DNA of 64,000 nt from Lucifuga dentata. Its lineage: Eukaryota; Chordata; Actinopteri; Ophidiiformes; Bythitidae. The stretch covers positions 31,726 through 95,725 of the forward strand of contig VXCM01002197.1 in NCBI GenBank assembly GCA_014773175.1, in the 5' to 3' direction. Positions 47,910 to 59,672 of this stretch are shown here, piece after piece. A model generated the notes under the pieces. The model ran no database searches and had not been told where the DNA came from. It saw only the letters and a list, made by a program, of their open reading frames with translations. The position numbers and the translations under genes are program-made. Every line of letters begins with the position of its first letter. The first letter of the stretch is position 1.

Positions 47910-49265
47910 CCTAAACGCTTTAGACTGTATGGTTATAATGCAGACACTGTATTATACTTGATTAAAAATGCAAAAATCAAAACAAAAAAAGTAATTCCCC
48001 CTCACCACCACCTCAGTTATCAATGCAACATCATTTTTTGGCTTGATGTTCATCCTCTGCTTTTTCTTTTTGCTGTTGCAGTGATGGGATCTGTCTCTCA
48101 AGTATTTCTCCTTGCAAGATGCTTTTTGATGCTGTCTGAAAGTGACGCAACTAAAAGAGACACAGCAAATGTTTTCTAACTTCATCTGATGCTCATAACA
48201 GGATAATACCAAAATCTTACCAGTGGTATTTATTAAAGTCAACTTTCTACCGCTACAACAGCTTAAATAGTCAATACATAATGATTTTTTTTTCAGTGCC
48301 TTGTTAAAATTTTAAATCTCCGGAAAGCCAGCTTCCCTGGAAATGAGAACAATGCCAGTGGCTACATTTATCGCAGAAAGGATTAGAGGGATCAATCACA
48401 GACAGTGATTAGTTTGTTTGCATTAAAATGGCCTTTAGCACACTGCCAGTTGTGTGACCTGAGCTTTAATTTTGAGTAACATAATAAAATCCTTGCTAGT
48501 CATACATTTAAAAACATTGCAAAAATTAGATTAATACTAAATCATAAAGGGTTACATGTGTTAATTTTATTGCACCTTGACTTTTGTAATGTCCTGTTCA
48601 ACTCTTCGTTATCATTATTACTGTTATGACCAAGGATAATGCTGCGAGGCCTATTTCCTCATCCTGTGTGTGCGTGTGTGCATGTGTACGTGCGTGTGTG
48701 CATGAATTTAAACCACAGCTGCCAGCCTGTCAGGGAGATTTGCTCTTTCCTGGCTCCCAACACACCATCCGTGATCAGCACTGTGCCACTTAGCCATTAA
48801 GTACAGAAAGTGAACTGGTAAAAGTTGTGTAGAAGCCACTTTTAGCAAACTCTAATCTCTGTAAATATGTGTAAATAGGTGTAAACAGTCATGAGAGCAA
48901 TCTGAAAGCTGTATGGGTGGGCGATATTGCCTTAAAATAATTAATCTCAAGGCATTTTTGCGATAATGATATTCATGAAGATATGAAAATTGTAACACTG
49001 AACAATGTTTTATGGGTGATTATGGAAGAAAACAATCCTCTACAATCACAAAAATGACCTCAAATTATAAGTGCACGTGTTAGCAGCAAACCAAAACAAG
49101 TGAAACCCTCAACCTAAAACACAAAAAAATATTTTTGAAACTTAAACTTACCTCGAATTTTTAGTGCAGATGTAAACAGTAATAAAATTGACTACAGTGA
49201 GTTAGAATGTGTGAAACATGTCACAGAGTAGAGCTACAGATATGTGTGCATGCACTCACGCACAT
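47910..49265. other. Single-copy DNA with a possible repeat trace
   Basis: Around 48915-48995 the string gggtgggcgatattgcc, with following gataatgatatt, recalls a common teleost repeat (GGGCGATAT...), but it is short and unconfirmed. No gene is seen. Confidence 0.4.
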
Positions 49266-49286
49266 GCACACACACGGACACACACA

Positions 49287-49332
<46 letters not shown>
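49266..49332. repeat. (CA)n microsatellite
   Basis: A CA array of about 65 bp with GA and TA interruptions near the left. Confidence 0.95.
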
Positions 49333-49334
<2 letters not shown>

Positions 49335-49335
<1 letters not shown>

Positions 49336-51318
49336 GTGCAGGTCAGGCTTGACCACAACTCAGTGAGTCCTTGAGGCAAAAAACTCAACTGAAGGAATAC
49401 AGCAGCTAAACTATACTCACTTCAGTTGAATTATTGCTGCAAATGTGGAAAAAATATTTCCTTGTCAGGATATTGCATCTTGGGTCGAGTTTTCTGAAAA
49501 GTTACTTAACGCCTTTGTTTTCTACTGTTTTCTACTGTTTTATCTTTATCTAGATAAAAAAAAATGTCACCGCTTTAAGCTGGAGATTTTAGCTGTTTGA
49601 TATCCAGGTGCTTCTGCTTCAGGTGGGGAAGCAAATGTGTTGTTCCATTGGCTGTTCGCCAGTTTGCCTTGTAGCCAAACTATTTCCAAACAACAGGTAG
49701 CTCCCTTTTTTGGAACAAATTCATCAGCCTCTGACCTGCTACTTTCGGGCATGCTTGTTTTTTTTCTTCTTCTTGCACATCATTAAAATGCCTAAACACA
49801 TCTTCACGCCACAATATGTTTATTTTTGTTTACTGCTATGCCCAGCCCACCCTAATGTCTGTTAGGATTTGGGAAAAGAGGGGAGTTTCACTTGTGTTAT
49901 GCTCAGGTTAATCCTAACCAGGCATACCATTACTTTTGCACATCCTAAGAAATTTGGGGAAGTGGGTGGCAGAAACAAGCCACTATTGCTGGTGGGCTGA
50001 CTTGTAATGCTGCAGTGTAAACATCAAGTAGCTCACGTGGAAGCTCTTATGTGATGAATTATAGTCCTCAGTGCTGTTGAAACAGTGGTCATTGCTGCAT
50101 AACTTAGCAAAACAAAAACTTCTGCATTTCAACCAAATTCAGCCCAGTTTGCAATGGACATCTAGATGGCTTTTATTCTGCAAATCACCAAAATGACAGT
50201 TTCTGGGCTGTCATGTTATTAGCCGCCCCAACAATAATTGGAAAACATCAACTTTGGATAAAAATGAAATGCAAAATCCATAATCCTCTTCTCCATAAAG
50301 AACGCTCTATCAACTACGTAGGTATGGAACCATCTGATGATTCAAAATAACATGTTAGCACTTGAAGTCTAATAACTATCTGGTTATTAGGTTATTAATC
50401 ACTTTAACATGAATCATGTGGAGGTCAAAGGTTAAAAGTAGGAAAAAAATGTTAATGCTTTTGTTTTCTCCCAAAGCTGTTAACACGACCAATTTCTAAT
50501 GACTGTTTTAACACTAAACTACATTGATAGTCACATAAACTATCTTCATCCATCAAATGTGAGCAACCATCTGCACTTTTATGTGAAGTCAAAGTGCATT
50601 TTACTGAGGCAATGGAGTAATGATGGGGCTTCCAAGGTGGCACACCACGAAAATGGGCTGGTGGATTTATCTGTACACAGAAACGTCATGGCACGGGCTC
50701 TCCGGCTGTAATAACATTGGAAAACACCCTGCTGACTGTGTTTGGGATCAAACAACCTGCTGCAGAGACCAACAGAGTGCAGCCTGGAACGATTCTCTCC
50801 TGCGGCATCATATAAGAGCAGTTTTCTGTGGTGCAGCGGCTCATGTCATCAAACTACACCTCCCCNCCATCCCAACCTCCTCCTCCTGCTCCTCTCACTA
50901 TGATAAATGAACTTCTCCCCAGAGAGTAAACAACAAAGTCATCCAACAACAACACCACCAGTCACTTTCACTCTCAGGGATACACAGTCAAGGGTTACAT
51001 GTAGCTGGAATACAGTTATTAGACATTTGGACAAGTCGCATTGAAAAACATGATGTCACAGCATGAAGTCAGTGTGCGATGACCTCACACATCCTGTAGG
51101 AGGAGAAAATGCCTTTTTCGGTTGTGTCTATTTTAATCTTTGTAGGTTAGGCAAATCATTTTTATGTAAGAAATTAACTATCTGGTTTTTGAGCAGTGGT
51201 GCACAAGGTGGACGCTGTCATCATTTTATTTTCTTGCATTTGTAGTATGCAACAGTTTTCCTGACCTCATTCAAGCATTTACTATTGTCAATGTTAAACT
51301 CTATCACATGAGATAAAG
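49335..51318. other. Single-copy DNA, no gene supported
   Basis: An isolated N at 50866 lies in a C-rich run. The plus-strand frame at 50620-50910 crosses the N and has no recognisable domain. Nothing else is recognised. Confidence 0.5.
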
Positions 51319-51323
51319 GTTAA

Positions 51324-51500
51324 AGGACGATACTGGTAGTTTTGCATGTTTGAGCCCAATATATACAACCCACATACATGCTACACAAAATATAAGACTG
51401 GAGCGGAAAATATTAGAACTGTTTTTCCTACCTTCCAAACTGCCTTTAGTTTCAGGTTATTCCAGTTTTGCTTTGTTGAATTGTAAATATTGTAGGATTA
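51324..51500 (+). mobile_element. TTAA-flanked MITE, copy d (left half)
   Basis: Starts aggacgatactgg after ttaa (51320-51323), followed by gcatgtttgagcccaatata and then the family block cctaccttccaaac-tgcc-ttagtttcagg (about 51428-51455). Homology ends near 51500 without a right terminus. Confidence 0.75.
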
Positions 51501-51596
51501 TCCGTTATCTAAAGATGCTGAGTAATTAATAACTACAAAATCATCAACACCAAGAACAACCCGAGTATCAGAATCACATTCCCTTGCTTCTACAAC

Positions 51597-51721
51597 TCGG
51601 GTTCTCTTTTGCCAGAAAAAAAAAACAAAAAAACTCTGAAGAGTATCACAGCAGTCATNTCGGGTTCTCTTTTGCCAGAAAAAAAAAACAAAAAAACTCT
51701 GAAGAGTATCACAGCAGTCAT
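51597..51721. repeat. 62-bp direct duplication around a single N
   Basis: 51597-51658 and 51660-51721 are identical (tcgggttctc ... cagcagtcat) with N at 51659. Confidence 0.88.
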
Positions 51722-52025
51722 TCAACCACTTGTGAATTCAACAGCTTTTCTGCCTGTATTCAGCTTTTAATTCAGAGTTTCTGTATTATTCACATGTTAA
51801 GGTGTCCCTCTCGCCAGGGACCAATTAAATGATAAAGCAGTGCTGTTACAGGTTTATGTAAATTCACCCTGCAAGAGGCTTGTATTGATAAATGGCATGG
51901 AATTACAGAACAGCAAATAACTGCAGGCGGTGTACATTATTTTCCCTTTTTAATTGATAAGGTTGCAGAGGAAACTTTAATGTCTCAAGGTGAATAGCAA
52001 ACCTTTCAAGGGTCATTTTCTTTAT

Positions 52026-52160
52026 AGAGAAAATGAGAAGCAGAGGGAAGGAGAACAGACATCCACTGAAAGCTACTGCAGGGGGTTTGACANAGAGAAA
52101 ATGAGAAGCAGAGGGAAGGAGAACAGACATCCACTGAAAGCTACTGCAGGGGGTTTGACA
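52026..52160. repeat. 67-bp direct duplication around a single N
   Basis: 52026-52092 and 52094-52160 are identical (agagaaaatgag ... gggtttgaca) with N at 52093. Confidence 0.88.
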
Positions 52161-52386
52161 GCTTAACTGAAAAATTCAATCTCTTACTTTGGTAGCAAAG
52201 ATCATTAAAAGCTGCATCAAGCATTTTTTTTTTTTTTGTTACATTAACACTATTGATTCCCATCGAGAATCAACAGCTCAGTCTGTCGCTCAATGAAGCT
52301 TCCCACAGCTTTCAGCTCTAACCAACAAAACAAAACATCAACAGCCTACAAACTCAAACTAATGCAAACAAGTGGCTGTGGATAAA

Positions 52387-52475
52387 ATTCAATGTTTCGC
52401 CCGTGAACGCGTACATTTGAATGTAGAAGGACGGTTAATTTTTAATTTCTCGGATTCCCTGGCGGAGACATACAT
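52387..52475 (-). mobile_element. TTAA-MITE internal fragment, copy g
   Basis: Decayed match to the interior of copy f (61110-61215): shared blocks aatgtttcgcc, gtagaagg/gcagaagg and ctggcggagacata in the same order and roughly the same spacing. No terminal repeats are present. Confidence 0.5.
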
Positions 52476-52654
52476 TGAGAACATACAGGCTGAATAAGTG
52501 GTCTGCATGAGAAAACTATATGGACAGCTACCATGTCACTTACAAACAGGCTCCTCCTAAATGACAAGAAAGAGTAATTTCTGGAAAACATCAGAACTTT
52601 GTAAGAAGCATCAGCCACTTGGGAGAGACTGACTGGCAGACACAGATGCACACG

Positions 52655-52706
52655 ACACAAAACACACTCACATACGCACACGTACATGAACACACACACA
52701 CGTCAG
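52655..52706. repeat. CA-flanking segment, also at 54103-54154
   Basis: acacaaaacacactcacata followed by a CA-rich run and cgtcag. The same order occurs at 54103-54154, 1.45 kb downstream. Confidence 0.6.
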
Positions 52707-52733
52707 AAAAGCCTCTTGATGTACTCATCAAGC

Positions 52734-52872
52734 CAGAAGGCTCAGTGGGAAACTGACGACACACTCACTCAAATCAACACACACACACACACACACACAC
52801 ACAGTNCAGAAGGCTCAGTGGGAAACTGACGACACACTCACTCAAATCAACACACACACACACACACACAGT
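52734..52872. repeat. Direct duplication with (CA)n around a single N
   Basis: cagaaggctcagtggg to the end of a CA run appears at 52734-52805 and 52807-52872 with N at 52806. The copies differ only in CA length, consistent with two contig ends entering the same microsatellite. Confidence 0.87.
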
Positions 52873-52979
52873 CCACTCCTCCAAGAGGCAAGCAATAAAA
52901 GTTAACTGACTGTGATCCTGTGCAACTGGTTTGAGTAGAATTAGATGATGGAATGAAAAAGAGACTTTTTTTTTCCAGA

Positions 52980-53019
52980 TTTTTTTTTTTTTTTTTTTNT
53001 TTTTTTTTTTTTTTTTTTA
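52980..53019. repeat. Poly(T) run with single N
   Basis: A T homopolymer with N at 52999. Confidence 0.92.
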
Positions 53020-53239
53020 CAAAACTTTACACCACTTTTTCATTTGTGTGATACATGTGAATACAACCTAAGTTTTGGTAGAGTCACAACACTCAAATAC
53101 TAGCCACTTTGGCTAGTATATGCTTTGAAATGACAGACCGATATCTGGGTGCTGGGTAAAGGATATGTTTTACAATTTGCATGTAGGTTAAGTAAAAAAG
53201 TCCATGATAGTCACCTGATGGAACTTAGACTGAGGGTCT

Positions 53240-53474
53240 CTGCGATTTTGGACTGTCCCAGACGAAAGTTGATGAACGTGAAGGAAACATGATAATAGCG
53301 TAGGTCGTGACTCCAAAATGGTGGTCCTAGGTCGCCCTGTGGGAAGTTCAAAGATGGCCAGTTTAACAGTCTTGAAGCCAAAGATCGCCCAGGAAACATT
53401 TCTGACAGTGTCAAAAATTTAGGATGACAATCTCACAATGTGAATGCTGCTGCTATAGCAGCTATAAATGACGA
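53240..53474 (+). repeat. Unclassified dispersed repeat, copy 2
   Basis: Second copy of the repeat at 19541-19764. It starts at tgcgattttggactgtccc and ends at gctataaatgac, and is slightly longer than copy 1. The DNA that follows (to about 53650) keeps an open plus frame but has no family features. Confidence 0.6.
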
Positions 53475-53479
53475 ACTAT

Positions 53480-54512
53480 TCACCAGCCTCTTTCAGCTTG
53501 ACTGGAAAGAAACACCAGCTCTGTTTTACCTGAGGATGAGCTTGATGAAGACTTGTATCTCACATGATAAGGGCATTTTAAAGTCAGAGCAATGGGGTCT
53601 ATTCTTAAAGCAGCAAAGCTTCAGGGATGCACTAATGTGCAACAACTAAGTGGATCTTGCACCAAAAATAGAAAAACCCCTCACCTGCAACCTAAAGAAG
53701 AAACATGGAGTGAAGTGGTGCAATCTGACACACTCTTGTCCTAGTTCATATTATTTATTGTCTTCCAAAACAAAACAAAATAGTTTCCAGGATACATTTT
53801 CTAAAATACTGTAGTCTCCCCTGACGGTTATGATTAATGTTTTCTTCACCATTCACGCTGACTTCTCCAATAATTCAGAAGCAAAATAATTGATATCCCT
53901 GCCAGACACTTTGGATCTCTTTCATTATGTCTGTGAACCCACAGATGGGCCCGTGCGTCAGACTGCTGTAGGTTCTCTTTAAACGCCTAAACATTGCTGA
54001 ACCTCATTTACTCAATGTATTATGTCTTTGATGTTGTATTCTCTGACTTTTATGTATTTTTAGACTCTGACAACACATCAGCCAGACACACACACACAAA
54101 CAACACAAAACACACTCACATATGCACACACACACACACACACACACACGTCAGATCTTTCAAAAGTTAAAACTACCCACAGTTTCTTGTGATGATTTTT
54201 TGGGGGGATATTAACTTCAACTATTTATATTAATGTAACAGAAAAGGCAGAGCTTGGCAATGACAGTGAAAAGCTCCTTGGAAGAACATGGAGAAGTGAC
54301 TATGGAAAGCCCGAGAGCACCTTAAATGGTAAAAGACTAGACTCTAAAATTCACAATGACATCTATAAAGACAGATTGCGTAGCTGCAACAAGGAATTGA
54401 AACTTCACAGGCAATCAGTTTCTTAAAGCATACAGATAATAACACTGCACAGATTCTTTGTTCTACAGCATGAAATCCCTCACTATCAATTTCTAGTTAA
54501 GCATTTCCCTGC
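53480..54512. other. Single-copy DNA with short CA run
   Basis: A (CA)n at about 54125-54149. No gene is recognised. Confidence 0.5.
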
Positions 54513-54513
54513 C

Positions 54514-54622
54514 TGTGTGTGTGTGTGTGTGTATGTGTGTGTGAGTAGAATTTTCTGCCTTCATTCCTGACAAATCACACAAATTAGGCTGAACATCGCT
54601 TAGTGTTACCCCGATAGCAAAC

Positions 54623-54660
<38 letters not shown>
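54514..54660. repeat. (TG)n and (CT)n microsatellites
   Basis: TG at about 54514-54543 and CT at about 54629-54659. The Arg-Glu-repeat open frames on the minus strand are artefacts. Confidence 0.93.
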
Positions 54661-54663
<3 letters not shown>

Positions 54664-54826
54664 TCTGTAGGTGCACTTCAAGCAGCGGTGTGACTGATAG
54701 TGATACTGGTGTAAAAGTAAAATCCAAAGAATTGATCAGGATCCACAGCAGATCAAGTCCTCTTTTTTCTCCCTTTTGGTTCATTTCCCACCTTTTATAA
54801 ATGTGCTTTTAATTGTCCATAGTTAA

Positions 54827-55446
54827 AGGACCATACTGGCCAATTTGCATGTTTGAGCCTAATATATTCAATTTTCATACACGTAACATTACTGATAATC
54901 ATTTCCCAAANTTGCATGTTTGAGCCTAATATATTCAATTTTCATACACGTAACATTACTGATAATCATTTCCCAAACATACTACTGGAATGGTGACTTA
55001 AAAAAAAATTTCCTGCCTTCCAGTCCACCATTGGTTTCAGTTCATTCTGGTACGCTATTAAAATCAACTTGTTGATACTTGAAACATTCTTGGGATATGT
55101 AATCCATCATCACGAACAAGACGTATATTCAAAGTTACATAATTTTAGTGTTTAAGCGCAATAAAAAGTACTGCATGAATGCAGTCCCAAAAGAAGACCT
55201 GCATTTAACGAAAAATTTAAATGACCTTGACTTCATAAAGCTGCATAACTATTAGCAGGCAAAACATGAATTTTTAAGGTGGGTGTATAACTTGAATATT
55301 TGATTTTGAAAGATTAAGAGATTTTGCAAAATATCAGGAAAGCTGAAATACGGTTTTATCCTTTGGGAAATGACTGTCAGTAACCTTACGTGTATGAAGA
55401 TTGAATATATTATGCTCAAACATGCAAAATGGCCAGTAATGGTCCT
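54827..55446 (+). mobile_element. TTAA-flanked MITE, copy e (most complete)
   Basis: The element starts aggaccatactggcc after ttaa (54823-54826) and ends ggccagtaatggtcct before ttaa (55447-55450). The termini are inverted repeats of at least ~85 bp. Reading inward from each end gives gcatgtttgagc, then atatattcaat-ttcatacacgtaa, then cattactgac/tgataatcatttcccaaa. Its left TIR contains a 66-bp single-N assembly duplication, so the true length is about 553 bp. The interior is unique to the family and has no coding capacity. Copies a, b, c, d, f and g can be oriented against it. Confidence 0.88.
54845..54977. repeat. 66-bp direct duplication around a single N
   Basis: 54845-54910 and 54912-54977 are identical with N at 54911, within the left TIR of MITE copy e. 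Confidence 0.88.
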
Positions 55447-55792
55447 TTAAATACTGGCAAATATTAACATGTCATTGGAGCTTGTTTTTCTGTGGCTTTT
55501 ATTTAAGCGCTCAGAAAGAGCAACCTGTGTATTCAGTGGCCACAGGCCAATATCACACGATTTTGGATCCCACCAGACTCATGAGCAGAGGCGCTATGAT
55601 TAGCTCACCAAACCAGAAAGTTACTTTTGCAAATAAGGTTTAAAAGTATGTTTAGGTGCATATTATAAAAGGTAAAGTTAGCTTTGGTGTAGTGAGGGTC
55701 AAGTAAAGATTTGAGGCAATTTTCTTTTTCAAAATAATGAGTCATTATCAAACTCTGCCAATATATCACATATCTGAACTAAATCTGAGCAC

Positions 55793-55921
55793 AAAAAAAA
55801 AACAGAGGAATGAGTGCAGACTGACACACATTCTTATGAAATGTAGAGCCTGACACNAAAAAAAAAACAGAGGAATGAGTGCAGACTGACACACATTCTT
55901 ATGAAATGTAGAGCCTGACAC
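55793..55921. repeat. 64-bp direct duplication around a single N
   Basis: 55793-55856 and 55858-55921 are identical (A run, cagaggaatgagtgc ... gagcctgacac) with N at 55857. Confidence 0.87.
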
Positions 55922-55924
55922 TCT

Positions 55925-56960
55925 CATGCCAAAGTGTTTTCTCTGCGGGTGAGTACTTTTTCATACACCAGCGCAGTAAAGCAATTTTTGACCTTCAACT
56001 TACCAGCTCGTGAACTCTGACAGGATGTGATGTTGCAGTTTCTCTTTCAAGTCAGCTTGGAAGAGTAAAAATGAAAAATGTAAAAAAGCTAACCTCAGTA
56101 GTACACGCAGGGCAAAGAGGATGCAGTGTTTTCTCCTAACTGGAAACTGGCTTAAGATCAATAATTCAACCGTAGCTGCAGTGTGGTGAGGCAGCGGACT
56201 GAGAAGCCTTGACAGACTGACAGGAGCAGACAGTCTCTACTTCCTCTTTTCTCTGGCAGGAGATGAGCATGAGGTGATCTGTGAATTACGAATCCACTCA
56301 CACGGATCAAATTCAGTGACCAAGTGTGCACATTGACCAGGTCTGTTGGGTCGCTGTCAATATGGAGACCTGAGAGGTGTGTGGTGACAGCATATGGTTT
56401 GCTTTCAGAGTGGGTGTGTGTTGGATGATCACTGCACGCTTAAACGGAGAGCTGGATGGACTGATTGATCTCTATTTACAAGCTTTTGCTGCATGATCTC
56501 ATCAATCTATTAACACAGCGACATGCTATCTGGCCTGGTCCGCCACATAATCAGACTATGGGAAACTGAATGTTTGTTCATGAGATTAAATAAAATCATG
56601 TGCCTGCTGTGCCTAATTAAAGGCTAAATCACATAGCTCTGTGATCAGGGGATACGTTGGTATGTCTGTGTGGTATATGTGCTATTATGAGCTATGCAGT
56701 TTATCTATATTAAGTATCTAGAAGTTATTCTTGTTTTGCATTATATTTACCTAAATTTATATAATTTTGTTTAGCTTTTATTGATTTTTGTGTAATTCCC
56801 TTTGAGCTGTCTTGCCTATAAATTACTATACAAATATTTGACTTGGTCTGGCTACAGATGCAAAAGCAGGAGCCTTTACATTCATTCTTTACAATTCAGC
56901 AGGTGTACAGGTGCATTCTGTCATCTGAACAACTACAGAACTCTGCTGCTCAGGCTTCAA
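55925..56960. other. Single-copy DNA, no gene seen
   Basis: No gene is supported. The stretch 56480-56640 is compositionally balanced and contains several taatta/taatc-type homeodomain-like cores, which is only suggestive of a conserved non-coding element. Confidence 0.35.
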
Positions 56961-56963
56961 CTC

Positions 56964-56966
56964 TGT

Positions 56967-57005
<39 letters not shown>
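56964..57005. repeat. (TG)n microsatellite
   Basis: A TG array ending in gcgcgc. Further imperfect TG runs continue to about 57105. Confidence 0.94.
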
Positions 57006-57006
<1 letters not shown>

Positions 57007-57169
57007 CAGTGTGTGCATGTGTCTGTACACAAGCTTTAGCATGTGTGTGGATTTGTATGTGTATTTATTGGTATGTGTTTGTGTGTATGTGTGCTCGTGT
57101 GTGTGTCCTTTCATCCAGCCAAGGAAGAAACTCAGGGAGACAGTTGCCACCACCATTTCAGCACCCAAC

Positions 57170-57757
57170 AGTAAAGTATTGATCTCCTGTTTTAGCAGTC
57201 TGATGCCCCTCCCTCCTTCCCTCTCCCTCTCTCTAAGAGAACACACTGGATTTATCTAACCAGGTGTGTTGTAGAGCAGAGAGGTGGGAAATGTGCAGCA
57301 TTGTTGGTCCAGAGGACCATGATTGAGTATAGATAGTCTGTTGAAGTCCTCCATCAAATGTGTGTTACTGCAATTACTCCAAAGATGCAAAGATGATTCC
57401 AATTTGGCTATTATTATTATTTTAAGAGACTAGCCTACAATGGGCTTTTTGCAGGATGCAGCAGACATGGAAAATCATAATATACTGACAGGGCGATTCA
57501 TATGTTGTTGGTTTAGGTGTTTTTACGTGTTTTGTTGACTTTTAGTAAAGCAAGTCCAGGCGGGCTTTCTAAACAGGAAGCTACTTATCATGCTACTAAC
57601 TAACCCTGTTACAGTCTGACATCATTGCATGATCTGGCTCCCATGTTGGGTATCTAAAACATTTTTATCTCCTGCATGTCATTTTACTTAGTTATTGCTA
57701 TTTAAGCAATTAAGCCCACACAATAATTTAACGACTCCTCTTAATTTCCATTAAAGC

Positions 57758-57760
<3 letters not shown>
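57170..57760. other. Unannotated spacer
   Basis: No gene, repeat or RNA is recognised between the TG arrays. Confidence 0.5.

Positions 57761-57761
<1 letters not shown>

Positions 57762-57798
<37 letters not shown>
57762..57798. repeat. (TG)n microsatellite
   Basis: A pure TG run of about 37 bp. Confidence 0.95.
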
Positions 57799-57803
<5 letters not shown>

Positions 57804-58057
57804 CTAACACTGTTACTAAGGACTGCAAAGGGCTCCAGTGTTAAAGTAACACAGCAATTATCATTTTATGTGTGTCCAGAATAATCTGCACACTCCATGC
57901 CCGTTTGCCAAATTCTGTTATTACAGCTGCGGTTTTACCATCACATACATAAACATCATAAAAAATAATCCACAGCATATGATGAATCTTCTCTTCTCTT
58001 GTCTTCTGCCTTCCTGTTTTCCCTCTCCTTGTATCCCTCTCTTCCTGACTCCTACAG

Positions 58058-58153
58058 ATGATATGTTGTTGCAGAGCTTCCTCAGGTTTGAGCAGAGACA
58101 GAGTGACAGAAGGAAAGAAGCAGCAATTCAGAGCTCAATACCGCCACCTGCAG
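58058..58153 (+). CDS. Candidate coding exon, 96 bp, protein unknown
   Basis: A pyrimidine-rich acceptor (ctctcttcctgactcctacag, ending 58057) precedes an open 96-bp segment, which is followed by cag then gtgact, a consensus donor. The frame through the upstream tract puts both introns in phase 1, so the exon is symmetric and could be skipped without a frame change. The ~32 encoded residues (starting at the split Asp: DDMLLQSFLRFEQRQSD, then RRKEAAIQSSIPPPA) are charged and helix-forming, then turn Ser/Pro-rich. Composition is unlike the surrounding simple repeats. Alternatively the frame reads on for a dozen codons to a TAA at 58189-58191 overlapping an aataaa signal, making it a 3' terminal exon. 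I cannot name the protein. The leading DDMLLQSF resembles the short helix seen near the C terminus of some Myb/SANT- or MADF-type DNA-binding proteins, but that is only an impression. No partner exon is certain in the window. Confidence 0.4.
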
Positions 58154-58191
58154 GTGACTGTGTGAAGTTTCCTTTCGCTGCTTCAATGTAA

Positions 58192-59672
58192 TAAAATAAA
58201 CCTTGATGATTCATGGATTTTTACAGCAGTGCTGTAGAGGGCTGTAAATCATTTTAAGATATTGTCCTCATAAACCCTAGCACAGAATGCTATACAGACA
58301 GAGGTGTATGGCCCTGAGATGCAGTTTTCATGAGTACTTTGAAAGGAAGTTAAAAACCCTTTTATTCAAGCTATTATTTTCAATGTACAACTGAAATACA
58401 ATGCTGGGATCCTTCTGTTGCACAGATGTCAAACTGAGTTTTTAAGGTTGTTTTGTGGGGGGTGGGNGGGGGGGGATCGTTACATCATTACAGTGGTCAA
58501 CAAATCACAACCGACCTGGCAAAAATGTTGGTACTATCTGCATCATCAGCCATTGTAGTTTTGGTGTGTCTTTAACAGATCATCAGTAAAAGTTGCCACA
58601 AAATGCTGCCATCAGGTGTTGTAAAAAAGAAATCTAAAATAAAGTAATATAAATAATAAAATAAAATAAAGCTAGTTTAAGCAATTTTTGTGGACACATT
58701 GCATCTTTTTTTCAGTTTATATGCTGCTGTAATATGGGAAGTAAATCCTAGTCACTTAACATTTATTGGGACCCACTGAATGAAATTCCTGCAGATTTGA
58801 AATAATAAAATCGAAACAATAAGCTTACAGTTCTTAAAGAGACTACAAATCACTCCTGCCATATCCCTATTAGCTCTTTTTCAAATAGCTAACACGCATA
58901 AAAATACATAAACACAATCACAGATACACACATGTAATACACACAGCCACAGTGCACACAGGCTAATCTAGCAGTAGATAAGGAGGGGTAGGCTTGTGTG
59001 TGTGTGTGTGTGTGTGTGTGGAGTAAAAAGAACAGCTTCTTGGACAGATCCAGTCAAAATAATCATCCTTTCCTGGCCGTCCAGATAGCAACACTGTGTC
59101 CCATGTGGCTTCATTACTGTTGCTGCTAATTAACCAGGCCCAAATAAACACAATCTTCTGCCTTCATTAACACAAGCACAACAACGTCACCACACACTTA
59201 AACTGGGACTATATGTTGATGCCGACTGGAGTAAGCATGGAAATACAGTTTTCGTGTAAATCATAAGAAGCCAATTTACTATTCCTTATTCATATATTTC
59301 GTGTACACGTACACACATGTATATATATATATACAAAATTATTACAATCATTTTTAAAAGAAAAAGAAATTACAGTAATAACTTAGACCACCACCTTACT
59401 ACTGGTGGCTTTCTTCCTTTTTGGATTATCTAGTTTTATTTATCTGATCTCTCTATTATTTTTATGATTCACATTTATCAGCTTGAATTTATCAAGAAAA
59501 ATATTGATTGCTATTATAAAATGTACTAAGGTAATTAAAAACTTGCTTTTGAGTCCTTTAGCCACTACCCATCCTAAATTACAAACAATGTTACTCGTTG
59601 CGCTAAAAAACTGACAAGAATATGTTTGATTAATATTAGTCAACTGACAGCAGCATGATGGTGAAATCAGCT
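58192..59672. other. Single-copy DNA with small repeats
   Basis: Contains a G-rich run with N (58455-58475, N at 58467), a TG array (58994-59020) and a short TA array (59319-59331). Near 58320-58375 one frame (FHEYFERKLKTLLFKLLF) recalls a LINE C terminus but is too short to call. Confidence 0.45.

Noticed and set aside
47851..48179. C-terminal extension of the hAT-like frame
   Set aside because: After 47850 the frame runs through the element end and flanking DNA. The apparent hydrophobic segment is chance.
58320..58375. LINE C-terminal tail
   Set aside because: A short KLKTLLFK-like stretch alone, without neighbouring LINE sequence.
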